Positions 30,440 through 41,935 of a stretch of DNA of 64,000 nucleotides are shown in pieces (the stretch's first letter is position 1; each line of letters opens with the position of its first letter). The stretch lies in contig NC_085888.1 in assembly GCF_035222375.1 (NCBI RefSeq), positions 806,001 to 870,000 on the forward strand. Reading direction: 5' to 3'. This DNA comes from Podospora pseudocomata. Lineage: Eukaryota > Ascomycota > Sordariomycetes > Sordariales > Podosporaceae. The notes under the pieces are model-generated. The model did not search any database. It worked only from the letters and a program-made list of their open reading frames with translations, and was not told the origin of the DNA. Both the position numbers and the translations under genes were made by a program.

Positions 30440-30841
30440 TGTCACAACCTTAACATCGGGAACGGTAGAGCAGTGCAAGGTCACCAACCAATCAGAACAA
30501 GGTCGCAGCGATCTGGGCGATCATGGGCAATAAGACTGGGAACTGCAGTGATCACGGAAGTACGACCAATAAAGAACCAGAGAAGGATCATAGCGATCAT
30601 TGTGATCATTGGGAAAGAGCGGAATGATCACCATGATCGGGGAGAATCACAAGTCTATATATACGGAGGAACTAGATAGCTCGTAGATAGTTCCGCAGTA
30701 TGCAATTCAGATTGTATTCACGGTATCTTGTGTTTACATTGAGACATTTTGTTGTGCGCTGTTTAGCCGCACCGAACCAATTGTCAGAAGTAGCCTTCAA
30801 CCAGTATCCCTTTCAGAGGTTCTGTACAGGGGTTCGTCACA
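30440..30841 (+). mobile_element. Solo LTR-A with perfect target-site duplication
   Basis: 402 bp, TGTCAC at the left, GTCACA at the right, plus orientation, flanked by GCAAG on both sides (30435-30439 and 30842-30846). U3 carries clustered TGATCA/GATCAT palindromes (30505-30650). TATA 'ctatatatacgg' lies near 30655. Its right edge is about 185 bp from the HMCES start codon, so the LTR sits in that gene's promoter with the same transcriptional direction. Confidence 0.95.
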
Positions 30842-31025
30842 GCAAGGTGCCCACGTGACCTGGTGACTTGGAATTCCGTCTTTGAGGGGCGGGGCTGCTT
30901 TGTCGCGTCTAACGATTTACGTCAATACTTCTACAAGTCTAACGACGAGCCATTGCACAATTAACATCACAGCTACATCTTGCGACTTGCGCTAGCCCGA
31001 TACCACATTATTCCTTCGACTCACA

Positions 31026-32352
31026 ATGTGCGGCAGATATGCCATGGCCCTAGTAAGCCTCATCACCTATACCCACCCACCCCAACCCCTCCCCACCGGC
31101 TGGTGCGACCCCCTTCACTAACCAATTCCTCAAGCGGCCCTCCCAAGTCCGCCAAATGCTCCAAAACGACTACGACCTCCAAGTCGATGACACCCCCGCC
31201 GACGAAGGCGACGGCGCCCCCCGCCAATCTTACAACTTTGCCCCAGGCTACAACGGGGTAGTCTACCGCGCCGACGCCGGTGCTGGTCATAATCATCACC
31301 AGGCACTGGAAGAACCACAAGAACAAGACTCCTCCCCCACCCCAGCCTTCAAACTCCAATCCATGAAATGGGGCCTCATCCCCTCCTGGATCAAATCCAG
31401 CCCCTCCTTTCCCTCCACCCTCAAAACAATAAACTGCCGCGACGACTCTCTCGCCCAGTCAGGGGGTATGTGGGCGAGCATGAAGTCCAAAAAGAGGTGC
31501 GTGGTTATTGCGCAGGGGTTTTACGAGTGGCTTCAGAAAGGCAAGGAAAAGATTCCGCATTATGTCAAGAGGAAAGATGGGAGGTTGATGCTTTTGGCTG
31601 GCTTGTGGGATTGTGCTTCTCTCCCGCCGCTGAATGGAGAGGGGGACGGGGAGACAAGGAAGGTGTGGAGTTATACTATTATCACCACTTCGTCGAATGA
31701 TCAGTTGAGGTTCTTGCATGACAGGATGCCTGTTATTCTTGACGCGGAGTCGGAGAGGTTGAGGGTTTGGTTGGATTTGGGGAGGAGGGAGTGGAGTAAG
31801 GAGTTGCAGGGGGTGTTGAGGCCGTATGAGGGGGAGCTGGAGGTTTATCCTGTTAGTAAGGAGGTGGGCAAGGTTGGGAATGACGATGCTGTTTTTGTAG
31901 TGCCAGTGGGGAGTAGGGAGAATAAGGGGAATATTGAGAATTTCTTTGCGAATGCTGCGGCGAAGAGTAAGAAGAGGGAGCCGTTGAAAGGGGAGGTGGA
32001 GGTGGAGATGGTGGATGGGAGGAAAGAGGTGAAGAGTGTGGAGGAGGTGAAGAGGGAGGATGAGGAGGGGATGGGGGTTGTAGTGACAGAGGGAAAGCAA
32101 GGGGTGAAAAGAGAAGCGGAGGATCATGCGGAAGAGGAGCCACCGGGTAAGAAAGTGAAAGAGGAGGGTTCACCAAGCAAGAATGTCCAAGAAGAGGGGC
32201 CGGTGAAGTGGGAGTCGCCTGTCAAAGAGAGACCAAAGAGCAGTGCGACGAGTAACAAGCACACGAGGAGCCCAGAGAAGAAGAAGGGCAAGGTTGCGCC
32301 AGCGGGGGCAGGAAGTCAGAAGATTACAAAGTTCTTTGGGAATAGTGCCTAG
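31026..32352 (+). CDS. SRAP-domain DNA-protein crosslink sensor (HMCES/YedK family)
   Basis: CDS 31026-31052 joined to 31135-32352 (82-nt intron; donor gtaagc, acceptor aag), 414 residues. 'MCGRY' at the start gives the catalytic Cys2 after Met removal. 'INCRDDS' holds the conserved Asn, 'QGFYEW' the Glu and 'HDRMPVIL' the His of the SRAP active site. The family forms a thiazolidine crosslink with abasic sites in single-stranded DNA at forks. The SRAP domain is followed by a long disordered Lys/Glu/Pro-rich tail that ends 'GSQKITKFFGNSA'. 'SQKITKFF' resembles a PCNA-binding PIP box with Ser in place of the first Gln. Human HMCES is also PCNA-linked. Localisation is inferred to be nuclear. Confidence 0.93.
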
Positions 32353-32786
32353 AGGTTTGGGCCATACTCAGAATCAGGGTTACCAGCAAGCTGAGCCTTT
32401 GCTTCTTGCAATCAGAGAATCAGCCCGCGCATTCTGATATAACAAGCACGTTCTTTCAAGTCTAGCATCTATGGTACTCTTTTGATTGCGACTCGTGTAT
32501 AGAACTTCAACGCTGTTGAGGTAGCCACTTCACGAAATGCCGCCTCCGAGCCCGAAGCAGTAGGGACCGGCGAAGTGGAGACTCAGCGCCGATCCTTCGG
32601 CGGGACTGGGGGCAAGGCGGACCGGCCAGCCCGGGACGGGAGGAACCAGGCCGCCCTCAGGAGTAAGCTTGAAACAAGTCAATGCATGTTTTCCTTGAAA
32701 AAATCATTATTCAAAATGCCCCATCATGTCGTGTCGCTGCCTGTAGTGGGACTATATACACATCCATCATTTGACCTATGCCGCGC

Positions 32787-33626
32787 TTAGCAGGTGAACA
32801 CCTTGGGTCCTGGGACGGTGTAGGACTGGAGGTTGTTGTAGATCTGCCCTCAAAGTCAGCATCCGGTTTTCCGTCAATACCAACACCGAGACTTACGTTG
32901 GCAGTGTATCCGGGGTCGGTAGCCTTGAAAGCGCCAGGGATCTTGACCGTGGGACTGGGGCTGGAGTTTCCACCACCGGAAACGTTGATTTGCGCGCAGC
33001 TGATATAGAATTGGGGGGTTGAGCCTGGATTGTGTATGGCGAGGGATTGGATGCGGAGGAGGTACTCTCCGTTGGGGATGCACCTGGGCAGGTTGGCTTG
33101 GTAGGATGCTGTGAAGATGGGATGTTAGCATGCTGATGAGCTAAGGTAGTATGAAAACAAACACGACGTACATCTCATTGGCCAGGATGATTGGCCGCCG
33201 TTGATGGTCGGGCCCCAATCGTAGATCTTGAACCATTCACCGGATCCGTCGTATTCTTTAACTGAGCCAGGCGCCTTCGACATGTAGCTGAAAGAAGGTT
33301 AACTGTTATATCCAGTCCGAAGATGACGGCATTTCATACAGAGAAATAGGTCCTTGGTGGTACACAGCTTGATCAGTGTAAAAGGTCACCGAGTCTCCAG
33401 CCTTAACATTGACAATACTGGTGCTAGCACCTGAGGCTCCTCCGACATTGCAACGGAGATTGTTGTCTGACAAGCTGGTCACTGGCGAGTTGTGGTTGTT
33501 GTTCTTGCGAATGTGTTCGAAGACGCCGAACTTTGTTGAGCCAACACCGAACTGCTGGAAGATGTAGTGGGCTGAGACATCAGCAACACCCAGCGTAAGG
33601 GCAGTAACAATGGGGAAAACCTTCAT
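32787..33626 (-). CDS. AA9 lytic polysaccharide monooxygenase (LPMO), secreted
   Basis: Four exons on the minus strand: 33626-33340, 33287-33172, 33108-32897 and 32843-32787, giving 223 residues. The signal peptide is residues 1-19 (..LGVADVSA). Cleavage leaves His20 as the N-terminal Cu-brace ligand ('HYIFQQFGV'). The second His is in 'AVYHQGPIS' (H90). The axial Tyr is in '[10 protein letters not shown]'. It ends with the family-typical '[18 protein letters not shown]' and '[11 protein letters not shown]'. No CBM1 or linker is present. The enzyme cleaves cellulose or hemicellulose oxidatively with electrons from donors such as cellobiose dehydrogenase. Its divergent neighbour 2.35 kb away is a CDH. 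Confidence 0.95.
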
Positions 33627-35978
33627 GTTGATGGTATCAAAGATGAACTAGAGAAATTTCAACCAAAGTGCTAGGTTTGGTCTTGAGATCCTTAACTAGC
33701 TGATTAGGACACAGCTTTGCCAGTATACCAGTATATAAAGAAGAACAAGACGGCCATTTCAACCACTGCGGATAACATTGGGCCGCAAATGCCGGGTTGA
33801 AAGGATCAGAGAGTGTATATGAAACGGCCCGTCTGTGGCCACGATTGGAGTCTTTAGCTGTCCATGCTATCGTGATGAGCCAGTCAAAGCTGCAGACGAA
33901 GTTAGCAATCCAGGAAAACTACATCGTCGAGGATGGGTGACAAATGAGGTTGTGTGTGCCCCAGATTTTCTGTCGAATGAGAAGCTGGCTGGCCAATATC
34001 AACCCGCACGTTTTGATGGAGACCATTGATGCCGTGCTCTGACACTCTTGTCTGCAACCTGAGTGCCGAACACTGGCTGAGATAGAGCTCTAACAGATGA
34101 GAGCTATCGATCTGACTTGGCTACCCATCGAATGAGAAACTCATCACTCCTAGCTGAAATCATGAACCTCTGTCTACGAACTGAAAATCACTTGCAGCCG
34201 ACGAATACCTGCTTGCATATCTGCAGATATAGCGATCTGGTGCCCTTGAAGCTGGAGCGAAAATGGCGGAGACAAGCATCCGGTCTAAAACAGGCAGAGA
34301 AGTGGTTCCTTCCACAGACTCGAGACTGCACTGAGATCACGGGACATGCGCAGGCAGAACAAGCAATGCAGAGAATGCAATCCGGCAGTCAGGTCACGGG
34401 AGCTAGCTTGACAGTTGCACGGCAGTTGAAGGGTGCCTGTCTACATTGCTGCTACCCCTCCAACCCCTTCCACATGCTGTTGATGGGCACCAAACAGGGC
34501 CCAAGCATCTTGGGTTCTTGGTCAGCCCTTTATCACAGATAAATATATGCCTTTGTGCGCCCTGGCGTTCTGCTTTTGCAGTTTTTCTGTTCCTTCTTGC
34601 ATATTTTCCCTCACGAACACGACTCTCACCGTTGCCAAAAACCGAGGACATCGACCCTCCGCATATCGATCGATCGAAGCGAACGTATAAAGCAGCCGCC
34701 ATCAGCCGCCTCGTTTATTATCCCCAGAAACGCCCATCGCATGCTCTCCCCACAGTTCGACCGACAGACCTCCCCAAACAGGGGCGGCCTCGTGAGCAAT
34801 CGCCACGGTCTCAATCCTAGGGCTGGCCCGACGGACCGCGAGATCTACTATACGCAAGTTGATTGGGTATAGCCTGATTGAAGAGCAAAATGGGTCGCCA
34901 GCATCCGTTAACGACTACAGCGCCAGTAGACGCTGGTGGCTGACTGACGGGACTTTATCCAAAGTGGGGGAGATTACAACCTTGAGCACCACTACGGAAT
35001 TTTTTCTGGAACCGGCCAACCCCGAGCCAAGGACTTCCCAAGGACCCCCTCTACCGCGCCGCTCTGGAGCCGCTGGAAATTCCCCGTTGTTGCCGCTCTC
35101 TTTGCCGCAACGCCGTTGAGATTCACCTTCGTGGAAATACCCGGATTTGGCCTCTTCGAATCAATTCGAACTTCATTCAGACCCACCGAATCAGCCACGC
35201 CAGGAAAGAGGGGTTGGGGATTTCTTCACTGACTCGGCTGTCCGCCAGCCAGTATTCTATGTTGCATTCAGGCGGCGCACCGATTGTGGGCACCCCATAA
35301 TGCACCGTGATCTTTGTGATCTGCAGCCCAATGCTGCTGTTTTGTTCCGAGGCACCTGAGATTGGAGCGCAAACGAGTCCCCTGAGAATGGAGACAGACA
35401 ACGTCAGCGACTATGCAGGCAAGATTACCGGTTCATACATCAATGCTTGGCCATGAGTCGAAACGTCCCGCGTCGGCGTCTGCTTCCGTTCGGTGCCTTG
35501 CCTCCCCTGAACTCCCCTGCCTCCGCGTGCCATGCCGTCTCCTCGCCAAACTCATCAGCTTCTTCCGCCCTGGGGAAATCTTGGGGAAACCCCACCGCGC
35601 GGCTCCTTCTCCAATCTATCTGCTCCCTTCATATCAAGCATGGCTTTGCCAACGCCGCAGATCCCATATTCTCCTGGCGGAGGCTATACTCTGGTCATGC
35701 AGCCCAATTTATTTCCCTACATCTCCTCCAAGTCATCGGCTCTGATTCTACCGCGGATCCATCCTATCGGTGACATTCCATTTGTTTTCCCCGGACTGCG
35801 CTTCCGTGATTCGATCCTGGGAATGCGGAGTCAGGCACAGTCAGCTTACGCTCGCGATGTGGTTATATCCATGGCCGCTCCCCGCCTGAGACGTTTGTAT
35901 CTAGAGGCTGGCTTGTCTTCTTTGGCCCAGCGCTGAATCCAGAATCGTCCTGTGCTTTGGCTGTTCTGGAAAGTGACA
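33627..35978. promoter_or_regulatory. 2.35-kb divergent promoter region between LPMO and CDH genes
   Basis: No gene recognised. The LPMO ATG (33626, minus) and the CDH ATG (35979, plus) face away from each other across it. A TATA-like 'agtatataaag' lies at 33730-33740 on the LPMO side. The region may hold shared carbon-source control sites, but I could not assign binding motifs with confidence. Several short frames are without coding support. Confidence 0.45.
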
Positions 35979-38714
35979 ATGAAGTTTCTCAGCCGTGTTG
36001 GCGCGACTGCCCTCGCGGCGTCGCTTTGTAGGTGCTCCTAATAAGTTTTGTGATGGAAATCCGGCTGATATTCGACAGACCTGCAGCATGGCATCGCGCA
36101 AATGACTGATGGTACCTACACTGATCAAACGTCCGGCATCAAATTCAAGACGTGGACTCAAGGCACCGAGGCTACCGAAGCCTCTCCATTCACCTTCGGT
36201 CTGGCTCTCCCAGGTGATGCTTTGACCAAAAACGCCAACGAGTACCTTGGTATCCTCGTATGTGGATCATCTACCCTCACTTCTTCTTGTGCTGACAGAG
36301 AATAGCGCTGCAAAATCGAAGATGCCGCTGCTCCCGGCTGGTGCGGTCTTTCCCACGGCCAGGCCGGTCAGATGACCAACGCCCTGCTCCTCGTTGCCTG
36401 GGCCGCTGAGGGAACTGTCTACACTTCTTTCCGCTGGGCCACCGGCTACACCTTACCTGGCCTCTACACCGGCGATGCAAAGCTGACCCAAGTTTCTTCG
36501 AACGTCACCGACACCCACTTCGAGCTGATCTACCGTTGCCAGAACTGCTTCTCCTGGAACCAAGACGGCACTAGCGGCAGCGTCGAGACAACTCAGGGAT
36601 TCCTCGTTTTGGGCCACGCGGCTGGCAGCTCTGGTCTGGAGAACCCAACCTGCCCTGACCGCGCCACGTTTGGCTTCCACGATGCTGGCTTTGGTCAGTG
36701 GGGTGCTCCCTTGGAGGGTGCCACTTCCGAGTCGTACGCCGAGTGGGCTGAGCTTGCTACGACTACTCCTGAGACTGACTGTGAGGGGTAAGTAGCGGTA
36801 CTATCAGTTCGGGAGGCGTGATGCTGACGATCCTCTAGTACTGGTCCTGGTGATGCTGAGTGCACTCCTGCTCCCGAAAAGGTCTACGACTACATCGTTG
36901 TTGGTGGCGGTGCCGGCGGTATCCCCGTTGCCGACAAGCTCAGCGCCGCCGGCCACAGCGTCTTGCTCATCGAAAAGGGACCTCCTTCCTCTGGTCGCTG
37001 GGGTGGCACCATGAAGCCCAAGTGGCTCGAGGGAACCAATCTCACTCGCTTCGATGTCCCCGGCCTCTGCAATCAGATCTGGGTCGACAGCGCCGGCATT
37101 GCCTGCACTGATACTGACCAGATGGCTGGTTGTGTTCTGGGCGGCGGTACTGCTGTCAACGCCGGTCTCTGGTGGAAGGTAATTTCAAACTCCAAGCCCC
37201 ATCCTGCAGAAAGCTTGCTTACAAATAAATCAGCCCCCCGCGTCTGACTGGGACTACAACTTCCCCGCTGGCTGGAAGTCCAAGGATGTTGAGGCTGCCG
37301 CCAACCGTGTCTTTGACCGGATTCCTGGTACATTCAAGCCATCTGCTGATGGTGTCCTCTATCGCCGTGAAGGCTTCGATGTTCTTTCCAGCGGCCTGAG
37401 GAAGTCGGGCTACAAGGAGGTTGTTGCCAATCAGTCGCCCAACGAGAAGAACGGCGCGTTTGCGCACACCCACTTCATGTTCCGATACGGTGAGAGAGAT
37501 GGCCCGCTTGCCACATACCTTGTTTCAGCCAACAACCGTGACAACTTTGACCTTTGGACTGGCAGTGCTGTGCGCAGGGCTATCAGAACAGGTGGCAAGG
37601 TAACCGGTGTTGAACTCGAATGCTTGAGGGACGGCGGCTACAGCGGTGAAGTCAAGATTAGCGCCAAGGGTGGTGTCATCTTCTCTGCTGGTACTTTTGG
37701 CTCTGCCAAGCTTCTCATGCGCAGTAAGTCCTTCTTGTGGGCTTTCTCAAGCACCGAAAGCTAACACACAATGACAGGCGGTATCGGTCCCCGTGACCAG
37801 CTTGAGATCGTTGCCGGCTCCAAGGACGGCGAGACCTTCATCTCTCGGGGTCAGTGGATCGACCTCCCGGTCGGCTCCAACCTGATTGACCATCTCAACA
37901 CCGATCTTATCTTGACTCACCCCGATGTCGTCTTCTATGACTTTTACGAGGCCTGGACTGCCCCCAATGAGGGTGACAAGGAGCGTTATCTCAACAACCG
38001 CACTGGTATCTTGACCCAGGCTGCCCCCAACATCGGACCCATGGTCTGGGAAGAGGTTACTCCTTCTGACGGCATCCCCCGTCAATTCCAATGGACTGCC
38101 CGTGTTGAGGGAGATGGTCGCATCACTGACTCCCCACGTATGTTAGCCCTTCTACAATGGGTAACACCCACAAGCTAACAGATTAGATGCCATGACTCTC
38201 AGCCAGTACCTCGGAAGAGGTGTCGTTTCCAGAGGCCGGATGACCATCACCCCTGGTCTCGCCACCGCTGTTTCCGAGCACCCCTATCTCCACAACGCTG
38301 GTGACAAGGAGGCCGTTATTGCTGGTATCAAGAAGCTTCAAGCCGCCCTTAACGTGATCCCCAACATCACCTGGGTCCTTCCCCCTCCCACCGGAACTGT
38401 TGAGGACTATGTTAATGGCGTAAGTCTTTCCTCATTTACGCGCCATGAACAATGGCTAACATTGTCGATAGCTCCCTGTCTCCCCATCCGCCCGTCGCTC
38501 CAACCACTGGATGGGTACTGCCAAGCTTGGCACTGATGATGGTCGTGAGGGTGGTACTGCCGTAGTTGACTTGGACACCAAGGTCTACGGCACTGACAAC
38601 CTCTTTGTGGTTGACGCCTCCATCTTCCCTGGTATGTCGACGGGTAACCCGTCTGGCATGATCGTCATCGCCGCTGAGAAGGCTGCTGAGAGGATCTTGG
38701 CCCTCAAGGCTTAA
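35979..38714 (+). CDS. cdh: Cellobiose dehydrogenase, class IIB type (haem domain + GMC flavodomain)
   Basis: Eight exons: 35979-36027, 36079-36257, 36306-36787, 36839-37178, 37234-37723, 37778-38137, 38187-38419 and 38472-38714, giving 791 residues. A signal peptide (about 1-24, ..GIAQ) precedes the b-type cytochrome domain ('MTDGTYTDQTSGIKF', 'CGLSHGQAG', 'HAAG..PTCPDRATFGFHDAG'). A short TDCEGTGPGDAECTPAP linker leads to the GMC domain, with FAD-binding 'YIVVGGGAGGIPVADKLS' and the catalytic His-Asn pair in 'RRSNHWMGT' and 'STGNPSGM'. It ends 'ERILALKA' with no C-terminal CBM1, matching ascomycete class IIB. It oxidises cellobiose to the lactone extracellularly and passes electrons through its haem to LPMOs. 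Confidence 0.96.
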
Positions 38715-40007
38715 GTAGGAGTCAAAATGGAATGTATAAATAACAAGGTGTAGGTGGTAGGAAAGTAGCAAAAATTGTACATGAGCTCAATTAGTACATG
38801 ATGTTGAATGGGACGTAACAAAGTGGGTTGCTGTACGGATAGAATATCGTGTACAGCCGAAAGGGTGTATTGATACTATATCGGGGCAGACAGGATATGC
38901 TGAAAGATGTCGTTATGAGACTTGATTGTTGAGATACCTAAGACATACAATGAGGAGGGTGATGACTGGATGTAGGTATACAAGTATGAAGCCCCTGAAT
39001 ACCCGCGGGACATACCTGTCTGACCTCGGTGCAATGACCCTCGATAGGAATTGATACGGTTGATGGTTAAGAACTGGCTGGATTAATGAGTTTTTCTCAG
39101 TTGAACTTGCCTGTGACACCACAGTTGTAGCGAGTAATATCAATGTCGCCGTTCCTCTTCTCTTTTTGCCTACCCACAGCACTGTCTCACTCTACTATTA
39201 CTCGACAACACCATTATCAACGACTATAGCGATGTCACACGCTTCGATGCTCAGAACCGCTACCGTGCTGCTTTGTCTGGCGGTAGGCTTTCTCTAATGA
39301 GCGTGGCCCAGAAACAGCACTTTTCCCAACATTTATACTTAAACATCTCAATCCCGCGGTTTCTTAGACAATTGCAAAGGATCTTGTTAAGGCAGATATA
39401 CATATAGCTATATTAGATCTGAATTTGGTCAGTTCCGGAGCCGCGCATCATTTGTATCTGAATTACGTGGATGCCAAAAAGTGTGGCTCAAGGTGCCCAA
39501 CGGTGCCTAACCTCGTAGGGGTTTTCTGTGACACCTACAACGCACAACATCATCATTATGCACGCATCTGCTATGGAGTGTAGATTTCTATATCACAAAG
39601 GCCTTGGCAAAAGAGCATAATAATATCTTTTAAATTTCCAAGACTACTTTTGGCTCGGAAGCTCCAACTAATCTCCCAGATTTCCACCTTCAATATTCAT
39701 TCACTTACAGCCCCTGGCGCATGCAACATCCATCTCTTGGATGGTCGAGATGCAACATCTGACCCTTTCTCTTTGTTATCTGCGCGCTTCTCAGCACGTT
39801 CATCCCTGTTCCTGTTCTTTGATATGGGGCAACGGTCGACAGCACCGTTATAATACTTGCCCCCCGGGTTTTCTTTTGCTTCCAACGCCAATACCATCAA
39901 TCCCAAGAAGGCAAGCCTGACTTCATCATGCCCATCAAAACTCAATCAACGTTCCATGGAGAAAGTATGGCTCTTTGTCGGACTAAGCCAATAAGGCGTG
40001 CTTGTCA
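38715..40007. other. Intergenic, AT-rich in part
   Basis: 3' flank of CDH followed by about 1.2 kb with no gene recognised. 39290-39640 is AT-rich. No LTR or TIR ends noted. Confidence 0.4.
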
Positions 40008-40490
40008 TCAGCCAGATTTGAAAAACGATGTGTTGAACAACCGGCGTTTTAAGTACGCCGTAAAGTGAGCGGCGAGTTTTACGAGGCTCTTTTCCAAGTC
40101 AAATTTTGCATGGGGATATTCCCCAGCGCGACGATCATTCATAGTACTGGCCTTTGCCTCCTCGAGCTCATCCTTTGATAGGTCTCGAAACACTGCTGTT
40201 CTAAACTCTTCGGGCTTTCCTCTAGCTGGGGGATCGCTCGGTTTGCGAATATTTTTGCTTGTTAGAGGTAGAGGCTTGTGGAAGTGGCTTGACTGGTGAT
40301 AGAAGGGCATCCCACACGTTGCTGGGGAGCAACGTACGGTTTTGACGGTGCGTGTACCATGACTGTTGTTTGGCCCTCTATTGTGCAACACAGAAAGTCT
40401 GACAGGGAGAATGCGCTGCAGGCGAATAAACGGAAGAGACAAAATGGAAGATTGAAAAGCTTTTGCAGGAATCTGTGTGGGTGCCATCAT
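40008..40490 (-). CDS. Small hypothetical protein, possibly mitochondrial
   Basis: A 160-residue single exon starting 'MMAPTQIPAKAFQSSILSLP' with an Arg-rich, acid-poor N-terminus ('RLQRILPVRLSVLHNRG') that resembles a mitochondrial presequence. Then come 'MPFYHQSSHFHKPLPL' and a charged helix 'VFRDLSKDELEEAKASTMND' plus 'KFDLEKSLVKLAAHF'. No family is recognised. Composition and helix amphipathicity look like a real protein. No TM helix. Splicing was not required. It could alternatively be chance, but it is better than surrounding frames. Confidence 0.45.
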   Translation of the reverse strand: MMAPTQIPAKAFQSSILSLPFIRLQRILPVRLSVLHNRGPNNSHGTRTVKTVRCSPATCGMPFYHQSSHFHKPLPLTSKNIRKPSDPPARGKPEEFRTAVFRDLSKDELEEAKASTMNDRRAGEYPHAKFDLEKSLVKLAAHFTAYLKRRLFNTSFFKSG

Positions 40491-40905
40491 GGCTCCTGCC
40501 GGTTGTGCTAATTAAGCCTGTCACTCTTTCTTAATTCCGCCTCTCAAACTGCCCTCGCCTCGAGGTTTTTACCGTCCTAGTAGGAGGGGAAGAGGAAGGT
40601 GTTTAGGAAACCGGAGCGGCAGGAGTGGGATGGGAAGGTGGAGGATAGGTTGATAAAGCGGGTTGATGGGGTTTGAATGAGCAGAGGACCTCGTCTACAG
40701 GATTCGGGGGTTTGCCCGGTTGGGTGTACTAGCCTTTAAAAAGGGTACATTTACTTTTTATGAGGTGACAACGCCTTGGTATTGTCTGAAGTCAAAAGCT
40801 AATTAGCAAATATTTCTTAGGTTATGTAGATCTTGAGGAGACCAGACGCTGTGGAAGTAGAGTTTACGTCGGCGACCGGCTGGGGAAGTAGATATAAATG
40901 CGGTA

Positions 40906-41498
40906 ACGTGCGTGATAAGCGAGTGACACGGATAAGCGAGTGACACACTTCCCCCCACAACACAACACCTCCACCTTCAACATCACTTTCTTCCACAACA
41001 CAATATGACCTCACCATCAAAAGAAGGCAGGCTTATTATGGCCCTTCAAGCTCTCGAAAAAGATAAAGATCTGAGTTTACGAGCTGCAGCTAACGTCTAT
41101 AATGTTGCTTTCAAAACCCTTGCGCGCCGACGAGCCACTGCCAGCAGAATAACATTATCACGCCCTGCATGCCTCCACACTCCTCCCACCTCCTTCAACC
41201 ACTCGATGTTGGCTGCTTTGGGCCGCTAAAACAGGCGTACGGTCGCCAGATCGAGGCTTTAATGCGCATACATATCAATCATATAAGCAAGCTCGAGTTC
41301 CTCTGTGCCTTCGCGAAGCCTTCTTCGCCTCTATAACAGAGAAGAATATACAGGGTGGCTTTGCAGGTGCTAGCCTTATATTTCTAATTCAGTTATTGTA
41401 GTTTCCTAGTGTTGTGGTTGTATAATTGAGGATAGTTATGGTGGGGTGGTGGAAAGTGTGTCGCTCGCTTGTCTGTGTCACTCGCTTATCACGCACGT
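40906..41498 (+). mobile_element. Internally deleted pogo/Fot1-type DNA transposon with intact TIRs
   Basis: 593 bp between TA dinucleotides (40904-40905, 41499-41500). Terminal inverted repeats of about 50 bp start ACGTGCGTGATAAGCGAG and contain a subterminal repeat of 'aagcgagTgacac'. Inside, from ATG 41005, the N-terminal HTH of a pogo/Fot1 transposase is readable ('LIMALQALEKDKDLSLRAAA'). It jumps near 41145 to the C-terminal part of the same protein: 'HSSHLLQPLDVGCFGPL' in disturbed frames, then 'QIEAL', 'INHISKLEF', 'KNIQGGFAGA'. The DDE core is gone, so it could only move with a helper. Confidence 0.88.
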
Positions 41499-41935
41499 TA
41501 GAATAAGATGTTATAGTACCTTAGCTAGCCCTACATTAGGGGGAGATAGCAAAAGAAGTGTACCCAGAAACGTTGACATCCCCAATAAACTGTCCCATAA
41601 ACATCACAAGATAATGGGGATAAGATTGTAAATGAGTCTATCTAGAGGGCCCTATGCGTTGCTTCTTGATGGGAGAGATTTACAAAGACAGCGTTATAAA
41701 AATAAAGTTAAAGAGATGTATTATCTATCTAGATCACCATCGGTTATAGCATAAAAGCCCACCAAGCCTCTCCTTCTTGCTCCTCTGGGAGCTTAGGCAG
41801 TTCGCTCCCCTGCTCACGAAGCGCAAGTGTAGAGCTTTGTGACCCTAAACTCGAGATGCTTGTGTTTGTTTCGCCGGAGGAATGTAGAAAACACTATCTA
41901 CCGTTATTGTTGTGGATTGTGAGGTAGTGCTTCCG
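41499..41935. other. Spacer
   Basis: Between the pogo derivative and the kinase-like pseudogene. No coding signal. Confidence 0.35.
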
